DNA of 64,000 nucleotides from Fervidibacter canadensis (GTDB lineage: Bacteria; Armatimonadota; Fervidibacteria; Fervidibacterales; Fervidibacteraceae): NCBI GenBank assembly GCA_041446545.1, contig JBGOEJ010000008.1, positions 62,001 to 126,000 of the forward strand, written 5' to 3'. Shown here in pieces: positions 33,641 through 41,709 of this stretch. The translations under genes were made by a program, and so were the position numbers. A model generated the notes under the pieces. That model was given only the letters and a program-made list of their open reading frames with translations, had not been told where the DNA came from and made no database searches. Position 1 is the stretch's first letter. Each line of letters opens with the position of its first letter.

Positions 33641-34618
33641 ATGACGGAGACGACCGTGCGACGGTTGCCGCGCACGCCTGACGAACGCGGGGGTGCGCCT
33701 ATTTTCGTCGGCATCGCCTATATCGTCGCCAAAGAGCGCTACCGCGATTTTTGCCGACTGACTTTGCGTTGCCCATCCATCGCTCAGCGCGCTCAACCGG
33801 GGCAATTCGTCAACTTGTATCTGGATGCGTTGGGTAGCGGGAAACCTTTTGAGCGGATGACCTTGCCGATGGCGGCGATTTTGCCCCGACCCTTTAGCAT
33901 CGCCCGCATCGTCCCGTTGCTGAAAGGGCGAACCGACCCAACGCCCACCGAAACGCCTCAAGCCTTCTCCGTCCTCTTTGACCTGCGCAACATCGGGACG
34001 CGCTGGCTGGCGGAATTGACTGCCGATGTGCCTTTGCGGGTGGCAGGACCGTTGGGAAAAGGCTTTTGGGTGCCCGAAAACATTCGTTGCGCTGTCCTCG
34101 TCGGCGGTGGCATCGGCGCAACCCCTTTCCCCTTCTTCGCCGAAGAACTCAAACGCAACGGCATCACGGCAATTGCTTTGCTTGGCGCTCAAGCGCCCGA
34201 CAAATTGCCCTTTGACCCCGTGCGGGCTGAACACCCGCTGAAAGACGCAAGCGGTCAACCCCTCTCTTATTGGGCAGCCGATGAGTTTGAGAGCCTCGGA
34301 GTTCCCTCCGCCCTCGCCTTAGACCAACCCGCCGAAGGTTATTTCGCTGGCACGGTCATTTCGTTGCTGGACGCTTGGCTTTCCGCTCAATCGGAGCGAA
34401 CGGGGTTCGTCCTTTACGGCTGCGGTCCGCGCGGGATGATGCGGGCGCTCACGCAAGTGGCGGAGCGTTACGGGTTGCCTTGTCAAGTGGCGACAGAAGA
34501 GCGGATGGCGTGTGGCATCGGCATCTGCTTCGGTTGCCCCATCCCGATGGGGGATGGCTCTTATCGCCTTTGTTGCACGGACGGACCCGTTTTTGACGCC
34601 CACGAATTGGCATGGTGA
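33641..34618 (+). CDS. pyrK: Dihydroorotate dehydrogenase electron transfer subunit-like (PyrK type)
   Basis: A 325-residue ferredoxin-reductase-fold protein with an FAD domain (PRPFSIARIV, the R-P-x-S motif), an NAD-binding domain (LVGGGIGATPFPFFAEEL), and a C-terminal cluster of four cysteines in ACGIGICFGC...LCC that fits the [2Fe-2S] pattern of PyrK. In that family it passes electrons from dihydroorotate dehydrogenase B to NAD. No pyrD is adjacent, so a more general ferredoxin-NADP reductase role is possible. GGAGGG is ten bases before the ATG. The stop overlaps the start of rlmB by seven bases. Confidence 0.85.
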   Translation: MTETTVRRLPRTPDERGGAPIFVGIAYIVAKERYRDFCRLTLRCPSIAQRAQPGQFVNLYLDALGSGKPFERMTLPMAAILPRPFSIARIVPLLKGRTDPTPTETPQAFSVLFDLRNIGTRWLAELTADVPLRVAGPLGKGFWVPENIRCAVLVGGGIGATPFPFFAEELKRNGITAIALLGAQAPDKLPFDPVRAEHPLKDASGQPLSYWAADEFESLGVPSALALDQPAEGYFAGTVISLLDAWLSAQSERTGFVLYGCGPRGMMRALTQVAERYGLPCQVATEERMACGIGICFGCPIPMGDGSYRLCCTDGPVFDAHELAW

Positions 34619-35331
34619 CGACGATGGTTATCTACGGGCGCCATCCTTTGCGGGAAGCGTTGCGGGCGGGCATCCGAGCGAAAGTCGTCTATGTCGCCGA
34701 TGGCGTTCGCTTGGACAGCGACTTGCAATGGCTCTTGACCGAAGAAGGCGTCACCGTCCGCACCGTCTCACGGGCACAATTGGAGCAAATTGCTCGTTCG
34801 CCTGACCATCAAGGCGTTGCCGCTGACATCGGCGAATTTCCCCTCGCCCCGCTGCGGGAAGTGTTGCAGCGGGCGATGGAAAGCAGTGGCGTCGTCTTGG
34901 GTTTGGATCACTTGCAAGACCCGCGCAACGCAGGCAGCCTCATCCGCAGTGCCGAAGCCTTTGGGGCTTGCGGGGTCATTTTGCCTCCCGTCCGCAGCGT
35001 CGGCATCACGCCAGCAGTCGTTAAGGCGTCGGCAGGCGCTTGCTTCCACCTTCCCATTGCCATCGGGAACTTGCGCCAATTTGCCAAGCGATTTGAAGAG
35101 GCGGGCGGTTTTGTCGCTGTGTTGGACATGGACGGCGACGACATCCGCAAAGCCCCCAAGTTGCGTCCCCTCTTCCTCGTCGTCGGTGCGGAAGGGGAAG
35201 GCGTGTCGGCGAGTTTGAAGGCGATGGCGCATGCCATCTGGCGCATCCCGATGACAGGGCGCGTCGGCGCTCTCAACGCCGCCGTCGCTGGCGCCATCGC
35301 CCTTTGGGAAGTCCTGTATCGTCAAGGCTGA
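34612..35331 (+). CDS. rlmB: TrmH/RlmB-family rRNA 2'-O-methyltransferase
   Basis: A 239-residue SPOUT methyltransferase of the SpoU group. An N-terminal substrate-binding domain (IYGRHPLREALRAG) is followed by the knotted domain with motif 1 DPRNAGSLIRSAEAFG, motif 2 VVGAEGEGVS and motif 3 IPMTGRVGALNAAVAGAIALWE. In bacteria RlmB methylates the ribose of G2251 in 23S rRNA; the similar TrmH acts on tRNA G18, so the exact site is less sure. It starts seven bases inside pyrK and converges on the porin gene. Confidence 0.9.
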   Translation: MVTTMVIYGRHPLREALRAGIRAKVVYVADGVRLDSDLQWLLTEEGVTVRTVSRAQLEQIARSPDHQGVAADIGEFPLAPLREVLQRAMESSGVVLGLDHLQDPRNAGSLIRSAEAFGACGVILPPVRSVGITPAVVKASAGACFHLPIAIGNLRQFAKRFEEAGGFVAVLDMDGDDIRKAPKLRPLFLVVGAEGEGVSASLKAMAHAIWRIPMTGRVGALNAAVAGAIALWEVLYRQG

Positions 35332-35335
35332 CTTT

Positions 35336-35354
35336 ACTGGCTACTCGCCCCTCG
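35336..35354. repeat. Second copy of the 19-base ACTGGCTA...CCTCG repeat
   Basis: Identical to 28388-28406. It lies in the short gap between rlmB and the convergent porin gene. Confidence 0.5.
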
Positions 35355-35359
35355 CTGCC

Positions 35360-36706
35360 TCAAAGCGGATGGGGGCGATGGACACCGATGCTGAAAGTCG
35401 TTTGTAGCCAGACTTCGTGGACAGTTTGCCCGCCCAATTTCAGCCGATTCCACTGTAGCCGATAGCGTCCAAACTCGCTGGGAAAGAGCGTCAGCGCCAG
35501 CGAAAAGCCTCGCCCGCTGAAACTTTTATCGGGCGCTTGAGCAAAGTCGTATCGCAATCCCAAAAAGAGCGTCCGTGAGAGTTGATACTCTACGAGGGAG
35601 AACCACCCTTTGGGCGAAAGGGTGCCAGCGCCCGTGTCTCGCCGACCGAAGTAGGCTTCCGTCTGCCAAACCAGCGAGCGATACAAGCCTTCCTTGATGG
35701 GTCGCCAGCGGTAAGCAAAATCCACGCCGAAGAGGCGGGTGTCATTGCCCGTGTCGTTGCGTCCGAAGGCGGAACTGATGCCGAGGCTGAGGGTTTGTGT
35801 CTCCGACAATTCCCGCAGATGGCGCAACCGAGCCATCCAGACGGGGCGCCCCGCATCGGCGTTGAAGGTGAAGTTGTCCACATTCAGCGGCGCTAAAGTC
35901 AGCCAAGTGACATTCGTCCCTGTCGGCAAAAGCCAGTTGAGGGATAAACCCGTCCCCGTGAAACTTCCTTCCGTCGGCACATTGTCGGGTGTCAAGGGTT
36001 GATTGTTGGGCAAGTGGCTAAACCACAACCGATGCACCAACGGCGTGTCCACGAGGGGTTGCTCTGGCGGATGGATGTTGTTCAGTTGTCCGAAGGGTGA
36101 CCGCAGCAAGCCCAACTTGATTTGCAAGCCTTTCGGCAACCGAAGGAAACTGGGGTCTAAAATGCTCAGGGTCGCTTCCTCAATTTCCGCACCGTCAGGA
36201 CCGACGGCAACGAAGGTATCCAAGCGGGAGAAAGGGTCAGTCGCCGCTTGAAAGGCTAATTCGGCTTCGCTGAATTCTGAGCCACCGAAGGCGCCAAAAG
36301 GACGGCGCCCTCGGAAAGCGGCGCGGAAGTTGGCGATGACAGAAGTGTCAGGATTGAGGGCTTGATAAGCGCCGCCGCCGAAAACGACCGCCCCGTAAGT
36401 CGGTGGGGTAGGGGAGGGTTGAGAGGTCGGCGGCGTTGATGACAACGCTTTCTGCAACTCCTGCTCCAACTTGCGCCGCTCCTCATCGCTCGGCTGTTGG
36501 ATGGCGGACGGTTGGAAGTTGGACGGTGCCGTTCCATTGCCCTTTAGGGACGCCAATTCCGCTTGCAGCGTTTTTACCAGTTGTTCCAACACCGACACTC
36601 GTTCCCGCAACTTTTGCAATTCTGCGTCTTTCTCACCGTCGGACGATGCCCCGCTGGCGAAAGCAACGGGCATCAACGCCAATACCCAAAGCATCCATCG
36701 CACCAT
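35360..36706 (-). CDS. Outer-membrane porin-like beta-barrel protein with N-terminal coiled coil
   Basis: A 448-residue protein: a signal peptide (WMLWVLALMPVAFASG), a heptad coiled coil at about 25-55 (LQKLRERVSVLEQLVKTLQAEL), a Pro/Ser-rich spacer, and a C-terminal domain of about 340 residues made of amphipathic beta strands with alternating aromatic residues, of the kind seen in phosphate-selective or carbohydrate porins. It indicates an outer membrane. The ATG at 36706 is chosen over a GTG at 36718 because GAGGTGA lies eight bases upstream; this site is inside an eight-base-pair hairpin. Substrate specificity is unknown. Confidence 0.82.
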   Translation of the reverse strand: MVRWMLWVLALMPVAFASGASSDGEKDAELQKLRERVSVLEQLVKTLQAELASLKGNGTAPSNFQPSAIQQPSDEERRKLEQELQKALSSTPPTSQPSPTPPTYGAVVFGGGAYQALNPDTSVIANFRAAFRGRRPFGAFGGSEFSEAELAFQAATDPFSRLDTFVAVGPDGAEIEEATLSILDPSFLRLPKGLQIKLGLLRSPFGQLNNIHPPEQPLVDTPLVHRLWFSHLPNNQPLTPDNVPTEGSFTGTGLSLNWLLPTGTNVTWLTLAPLNVDNFTFNADAGRPVWMARLRHLRELSETQTLSLGISSAFGRNDTGNDTRLFGVDFAYRWRPIKEGLYRSLVWQTEAYFGRRDTGAGTLSPKGWFSLVEYQLSRTLFLGLRYDFAQAPDKSFSGRGFSLALTLFPSEFGRYRLQWNRLKLGGQTVHEVWLQTTFSIGVHRPHPL

Positions 36707-36709
36707 CGC

Positions 36710-36740
36710 CCCGATCACCTCGCAGAAAAGGTTGATCGGG
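36710..36740 (-). promoter_or_regulatory. Hairpin overlapping the porin Shine-Dalgarno
   Basis: In the minus-strand mRNA CCCGATCA pairs perfectly with TGATCGGG across a 15-base loop, and the stem ends three bases before the AUG. The SD GAGGTGA lies at the loop-stem border. This could limit translation until melted or remodelled. Function is inferred. Confidence 0.45.
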
Positions 36741-36818
36741 ACGAAGATTAGGCGAAGTTGCTACGCAAGCAATAGTAGGTGGGACGCGGGACGAGGGGCG
36801 TGGGACGGGAAAACGGCG

Positions 36819-38045
36819 TCAGCGGACATCTTCCAAGACTTCCGTGCGGGGCAAGAGGGTGCGTCCTGCCCACACCTTGACGCCGGGGTAGAGGACGCAG
36901 CCGTCGCCGATATGAGCACCGTCTCCGACGATGCAACCCAACTGCTCCATCCCCGTGTCTACCAATTGCCCCTTCACGACCGATCGGACAGTGATGCCCG
37001 ACGGCAATTTGGCAAAGGCACGCACCTGATTGCCGACGATGACGCCATCCCCTAACACGCTCCACATCAGTTCGGCATCGTCACCCATTTTGACTTTGTC
37101 CATCACGACGCAATCTTCCAGATGCGCCCCACTGCCGATTTGGCAGTCGTCTCCGATCACCGTCCGAACGATGTCGCTATTAGAGCCAATGAGGCTGCCT
37201 TCGCCAATCATCGCAGGACCGACGATTTTCGCCCCCGCTTCCACCCGCGCTGTCTTGGCGATGAACACATCGCCGTGCACTTCGGCAGTCGGATGGACAA
37301 CGCCCAACACTTGCGGGCTTGGTAGCAACTCGGCGACCCGTTCCTTGCCCCAAAGCGACAGCAAATGCTTGGTGGCGATGAGCACATCCCAAGGGTAGGT
37401 GATGGGCACCCAACCGTCTTCGGTGACGACAGCGCGCAAACCATGTCGCATCAGTTGGGGTGTGATGTCGGGGAGGCGAATTTCGCCATCTTCGGCGGGC
37501 GGCACCGCTTTGAGCCACGCAAACGCTTCGCTCGGCAGCGTCCATGCCCCCGTGCTCACCAAAGCACCTGCCGTCACCTCCTTCGGTTTCTCCCGAACGG
37601 CTCGCACAAACCCATCGGCAACTTCTACGACCCCAAAACGCTGCGGTTGATGGTGGGGAGCGACGAGCAAAGCAGGCACTTGTTGAAGGCAGGCAGCGAG
37701 CGCATCGGGCAAAAGCAAATCGTCTCCGTTGAGCACGGCAAAGGGTTCAGTGCCGATGAAGGGTTCGGCTTGCAAGACGGCGTGTCCTGTGCCTAACGGT
37801 TGCTCTTGGATGGCATAGTGGATGGTCACGCCCGCAAACTTTCGCCCGATGGTTCGCTCCACCTGCTCTTTCTCAAAGCCGACGACTAAAACGACTTCCT
37901 GAACACCCGCTTTCGCCAGCCCGCGCAGAAGGTGCGCCAAGTTGGGGGCATTTGCCAACTTCAGCAACGGCTTCGGTTTGCGGATCGTGAGCGGGTAAGT
38001 GCGGGTGGAAAGACCCGCCGTCAAGAGGACCGCTTTGCGCACCAT
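36819..38045 (-). CDS. Bifunctional sugar-1-phosphate nucleotidyltransferase/acyltransferase-like protein
   Basis: A 408-residue protein with an N-terminal nucleotidyltransferase domain (AVLLTAGLSTRTYPLTIRKPKPLLKLANAPN, close to the G-x-G-T-R-x-x-P-x-T...K-P motif with Gly replaced by Leu and Ser) and NGDDLLLPDAL for metal binding, and a C-terminal left-handed beta helix of hexapeptide repeats (VIGDDCQIGSGAHLEDCVV, LVDTGMEQLGCIVGDGAHIG) as in GlmU or thymidylyltransferase-acetyltransferase enzymes. The sugar is not decidable. The ATG at 38045 has AAGGAG nine bases upstream. Upstream is an Ala-rich protein gene. Confidence 0.87.
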   Translation of the reverse strand: MVRKAVLLTAGLSTRTYPLTIRKPKPLLKLANAPNLAHLLRGLAKAGVQEVVLVVGFEKEQVERTIGRKFAGVTIHYAIQEQPLGTGHAVLQAEPFIGTEPFAVLNGDDLLLPDALAACLQQVPALLVAPHHQPQRFGVVEVADGFVRAVREKPKEVTAGALVSTGAWTLPSEAFAWLKAVPPAEDGEIRLPDITPQLMRHGLRAVVTEDGWVPITYPWDVLIATKHLLSLWGKERVAELLPSPQVLGVVHPTAEVHGDVFIAKTARVEAGAKIVGPAMIGEGSLIGSNSDIVRTVIGDDCQIGSGAHLEDCVVMDKVKMGDDAELMWSVLGDGVIVGNQVRAFAKLPSGITVRSVVKGQLVDTGMEQLGCIVGDGAHIGDGCVLYPGVKVWAGRTLLPRTEVLEDVR

Positions 38046-38069
38046 CGCTCCCATCTCCTTGCCTGCCCC

Positions 38070-38921
38070 TTATCGCCCTTCCTTTTGGGACGCTTCGTTC
38101 CCTTCCAATGCTGCCATCAGTCCTTGCAACGCCTCCCGCACCTGCGCCAGAAGGCGGGCGCGCTTTTCCATCAAGCACGCCTTCAGTTCGTCCGTCAACC
38201 GTCCCTCTTCGGCGGCGTTAGCGAGTTCCTCTTCCACATCTTCCAGTTCGTCCGCAACTTCCTCCAGCAACTCGGCGACCTCTTCTAAGCGCTCCGAAAG
38301 GCGTTCCGAAGTCGGGCGCCCCACCTCTATCCGCACCGTTTCGCTTCCTCCTTGCTTCGCCTGCGCTTTGGCGGCGGCTTGCTCGGCAGCCTTCATCGCC
38401 TCGGCGACGGCTTGGTCGGCAACTTTCATCGCCTCGGCGGTGGCGCGTTCAGCGGCTTGGGTCGCTTTGGCGACGACGGTTTTGATCCACTCAGGCAAAT
38501 TCGTCCGCAGCAATTCTGCCAACTGCTCCGCTGAAGTGACGACCAGTTCGGTGCACTCTACGGGCGATTTTTGCTCTCGGATGCGCAGGATGGGTTCCCG
38601 TTCTCGCTTTCGCCGCTCGGCAGTGGGCTCTTCGGGCACGACTTCCCCTGCGATGACCCGCAATGCTGCGACTAATTGCGCCGCCACCAGAGTAAGGGAA
38701 AGGGAGTCAACATCCTCGGGGAGGGGAGCGAAAGGCAGGCGGATGCCCAACTCTTGTTGAATCCACTGGACAAGTTCGTTGAATTGCTTGCCCGCTCCAG
38801 GGATGTTTACACCAATGGTGGTATCGTGGTAGGTGTAGACCCATTTGCTGGCTTGTCGGTGGAGCGCCTCTGCCATTTGGATGGCTACCTGTAGCAGTCT
38901 TTGCCGCTCCTTTTGCTCCAT
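38070..38921 (-). CDS. Hypothetical protein with Ala-rich 11-residue repeats and coiled coil
   Basis: A 283-residue protein without recognisable family. After an N-terminal helical region it has an Ala/Glu-rich stretch at about 155-195 with three 11-residue units (AERATAEAMKV, ADQAVAEAMKA, AEQAAAKAQAK), the spacing of right-handed coiled coils or apolipoprotein-like amphipathic helices. A heptad coiled coil follows (SERLSERLEEVAELLEEVADEL). There is no signal peptide, so it is probably cytoplasmic. The ATG at 38921 has AAAGGAGGGA upstream. It shares a strand with the nucleotidyltransferase gene, 24 bases downstream. Confidence 0.7.
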   Translation of the reverse strand: MEQKERQRLLQVAIQMAEALHRQASKWVYTYHDTTIGVNIPGAGKQFNELVQWIQQELGIRLPFAPLPEDVDSLSLTLVAAQLVAALRVIAGEVVPEEPTAERRKREREPILRIREQKSPVECTELVVTSAEQLAELLRTNLPEWIKTVVAKATQAAERATAEAMKVADQAVAEAMKAAEQAAAKAQAKQGGSETVRIEVGRPTSERLSERLEEVAELLEEVADELEDVEEELANAAEEGRLTDELKACLMEKRARLLAQVREALQGLMAALEGNEASQKEGR

Positions 38922-39104
38922 CGCCTCGTCCCTCCTTTGGGCTTTTTGCGCCACGACTTTTCGCCGCCGTTGATAGCCGCTCTGAATTTTGGTCGCGGCT
39001 GCCGCTCTCCCCGACCTGCCGATTTGCCGACCTGCCGTCAGTGGAGCCAGAGGACGAACGGCTGGCAAAATTTTTCCATGCCAAATTCAAGGGGGCAAAC
39101 CGCT

Positions 39105-40166
39105 ATGGCGGAGACGACAACCCAAACTGTCCTCGTCGGCAAGACGACGCAAGAGTTGGAAACCTTTGCCGAAAGTTTGGGCGAGCCGCGCTATCGCGGT
39201 CGCCAGTTGGCGCATTGGATTTACCGCAAGGGCGTGCTGACCTTTGACGCCATGACCGACTTGCCCAAAGCCTTGCGCCAACGCCTTGGCGAAATCGCCC
39301 TCATCAACCCGTTGCAAGTCGTGGATGTCAAAGTCGCCTCGGACGGGACGACGAAGTATCTGGCGCAACTACCTGACGGCGAGACCGTTGAGTTCGTCTT
39401 CATCCCGCACAGCGATTGGGAAACGATTTGCGTCAGCACGCAAGCGGGTTGCCCAATCGGATGTCGGTTCTGTGCTTCGGGGGAAAGTTTCGCCCGCAAC
39501 CTGATGGCAGGCGAAATCGTCGGACAAGTTTTGCTCGCCCGTCGGAGAGAAACGCCCAACATCGTCTTCATGGGGATGGGCGAGCCGCTGCTGAACTTTG
39601 ACAACCTTGTCAAGGCGCTACGGTTGCTCAACAAGGAAGTGGGCATTGGGGCGCGGCGGATGACGGTCTCCACCGTCGGCATCGTTCAGGGCATCCGCAA
39701 GTTGGCGCAGTTGGGCATGCAAGTGAACCTTGCCGTCTCGCTCCATGCGCCCGACGACGAACTGCGCCGTCGCCTCATCCCTGCCAAACTTCCGCCTATC
39801 AAAGAGTTGCTGCAGGCGTGTTGGGAATACTTTCAGGCGACGAAGCGGCGTATCTCGTTTGAGTATGTGCTGCTGAAAGGCGTCAATGACCGTCCCGAAC
39901 ATGCCGTTGAGTTGGCTCGGTTGCTTCGTGACTTTCCCTGCCATGTCAACCTCATCCCTTACAACCCGACGGTGGCGGAGTTTGAACGACCGTCGGAAGC
40001 GGAAGTGGAACGGTTTCGCCGCCTCTTGACGCAACAAGGGATTGCGGCGACCGTCCGCCACGAACGGGGCACGGAAGTGCAAGGCGCTTGCGGGCAACTG
40101 CGCCGTCACCTTCGGTGGGAAATTTCGGACTTGGATGCGGCGCCAACCGCCGCAGAGGGACGATGA
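39105..40166 (+). CDS. rlmN: Dual-specificity rRNA/tRNA adenine C2-methyltransferase RlmN
   Basis: A 353-residue radical-SAM enzyme that methylates C2 of A2503 in 23S rRNA and A37 in some tRNAs. It has the N-terminal YRGRQLAHWIYRKG, the CxxxCxxC cluster at 116-123 in GCPIGCRFC, preceded by the first catalytic cysteine Cys109 in ICVST, FMGMGEPLLNFDNL, and the C-terminal catalytic cysteine in VQGACGQL. The ATG at 39105 has AAGGGGG upstream; an in-frame ATG at 39078 has none. The stop overlaps the next gene by four bases. Confidence 0.97.
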   Translation: MAETTTQTVLVGKTTQELETFAESLGEPRYRGRQLAHWIYRKGVLTFDAMTDLPKALRQRLGEIALINPLQVVDVKVASDGTTKYLAQLPDGETVEFVFIPHSDWETICVSTQAGCPIGCRFCASGESFARNLMAGEIVGQVLLARRRETPNIVFMGMGEPLLNFDNLVKALRLLNKEVGIGARRMTVSTVGIVQGIRKLAQLGMQVNLAVSLHAPDDELRRRLIPAKLPPIKELLQACWEYFQATKRRISFEYVLLKGVNDRPEHAVELARLLRDFPCHVNLIPYNPTVAEFERPSEAEVERFRRLLTQQGIAATVRHERGTEVQGACGQLRRHLRWEISDLDAAPTAAEGR

Positions 40167-40558
40167 GACAAGGGCGCTTCCCTCGCTATTTCACGCTGGA
40201 CGAAGCGCGAGCGTTGCTGCCGACCTTGCGCCCATTGATGCGGCGCATCCAAACCTTGGCACGCAAGTTGGGCGCCGATTTGGGACGACGGGACTTGATG
40301 GTCGTCTGGCGCCACCTGAACGAAAATGGCGGCAATCCCATCGCCTCGCGCCTTTGGGTTCGTTGGCAAGAGTTGACCGAGTGCATTCGGCAAGTCCATG
40401 CGACAGGGGCATTGGTCAAAGATTTGTGGCTCGGCTTGGTGGATTTCCCCCATTGGCGGGAAGGACGGGAAGTGTTTTTGTGCTGGCGCTGCGATGAAGA
40501 AGACATCTCCTTCTGGCACGAACTGGATGCGGGCTATCAAGGTCGCCAACCCCTTTAA
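40163..40558 (+). CDS. DUF2203 family protein
   Basis: A 131-residue protein with the DUF2203 hallmarks: YFTLDEARALLPTLRPLM, LGLVDFPHWREGREVFLCWRCDEEDISFWHELDAGYQGRQPL. Family function is unknown. The conserved C-terminal segment contains two cysteine-tryptophan pairs and a histidine, which could bind metal, but this is only suggestion. The ATG overlaps the rlmN stop (ATGA) so the two are coupled. It converges on the NamZ-like gene with a one-base gap. Confidence 0.9.
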   Translation: MRQGRFPRYFTLDEARALLPTLRPLMRRIQTLARKLGADLGRRDLMVVWRHLNENGGNPIASRLWVRWQELTECIRQVHATGALVKDLWLGLVDFPHWREGREVFLCWRCDEEDISFWHELDAGYQGRQPL

Positions 40559-40559
40559 G

Positions 40560-41693
40560 TCACGCATAGAGCAGGCACGCCGACCGCTGTCGCAAAAACG
40601 CTTCGTCTGGCTCCGTTGACCATTCCAACGCCACCGCCATCGGGTCGTCGGCATCATCCATCGCCTGCCGAAAAGCACTCGTGCCCATCAACCGATCAAT
40701 GCTAATTTCTCGCCATGCGAAAGCGGGACGGTAAAGGCGCTTGAAGGCAGCGAGCACGCAAAAACCCGTCCGAACGGGTTGGAAAGCATTGCGGTCGGTG
40801 ATGTGCACCTGAACGCCCTTGCAGACTTCACCCGCATGTTTGGACGCCGACGGGATGAAGCGATGGGGTCGGAAGCGGACACCAGGCAAGTTCAGTTTGT
40901 TCAGCAACGCTGCGACCTCATCTTCGTCGGCGAAGGGGGCGCCAATCCACTCAAAGGGGCGAGCCGTCCCGCGCCCTTCCGAAAGGTTCGTCCCTTCCAC
41001 AAGACAAGTGCCGGGGTAAACCGTCGCCGTTTCCAAAGTCGCCATCGCAGGGGAAGGCGGCACCCAAGGCAACCTCGTTTCGTCCCACCACATCGCCCGC
41101 CGCCATCCCTCGCAAGGAATGACTTCCAATCGGGCGTCGGGAAATTGCGTTTGTGTCAGCCAACGCGCCAGTTCGCCCATCGTCAACCCATGTCGGATGG
41201 CGATGGGGAAGCGACCGACCAACGAACCGACGACTTCTCTTTGGCTTTGCCCTTCCACTTGCACGCCATTGATGGGGTTGGGGCGGTCTAACACGAAAAC
41301 GGGCAAGTCCCGTTGCGCTGCCGCTTCTAATAGGTAACTCATCGTCCAAGCGTAGGTGTAAAAACGACAACCGACATCAGGCAAATCCACGAGCAACGCA
41401 TCCAAACCGTTGAGCCAATCAGGCAAGGGTTTCAGTGTCTCGCCGTAAAGGCTGAAGACAGCGACGCCTCGCTTGTGGTCATAACCGCTGGCGATTTTCT
41501 CGCCCGCCAACGCCGCTCCGTAAAAGCCGTGTTCAGGGACAAACAGGGCGACGATTGAAAAGCCTGCCTGCCGTAACGCATCCACGCTCGGCACTAACTC
41601 GCTTGTTGTCGCCAACGCATTCGTCAGCATCCCAAACCGCCACCGTTTTCGGTCCGTCTGGATCATCAGCACCTCAACACCCAACCGCACCAT
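40560..41693 (-). CDS. DUF1343/NamZ-like exo-beta-N-acetylmuramidase
   Basis: A 377-residue DUF1343 protein; the characterised member NamZ of Bacteroidetes/Bacillus removes terminal N-acetylmuramic acid from peptidoglycan fragments. Motifs seen are FVPEHGFYGAA, DALLVDLPDVGCRFYTYAW, FVLDRPNPINGVQVEG and VEGTNLSEGRGTARPFEW. No signal peptide is visible, so it may be cytoplasmic or the family's export differs. The ATG has GAGGTGA upstream. It is the last gene of the minus-strand run larB, two DUF4058 genes, namZ-like. Confidence 0.88.
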   Translation of the reverse strand: MVRLGVEVLMIQTDRKRWRFGMLTNALATTSELVPSVDALRQAGFSIVALFVPEHGFYGAALAGEKIASGYDHKRGVAVFSLYGETLKPLPDWLNGLDALLVDLPDVGCRFYTYAWTMSYLLEAAAQRDLPVFVLDRPNPINGVQVEGQSQREVVGSLVGRFPIAIRHGLTMGELARWLTQTQFPDARLEVIPCEGWRRAMWWDETRLPWVPPSPAMATLETATVYPGTCLVEGTNLSEGRGTARPFEWIGAPFADEDEVAALLNKLNLPGVRFRPHRFIPSASKHAGEVCKGVQVHITDRNAFQPVRTGFCVLAAFKRLYRPAFAWREISIDRLMGTSAFRQAMDDADDPMAVALEWSTEPDEAFLRQRSACLLYA

Positions 41694-41709
41694 TTCACTC
41701 GCTCACCTC

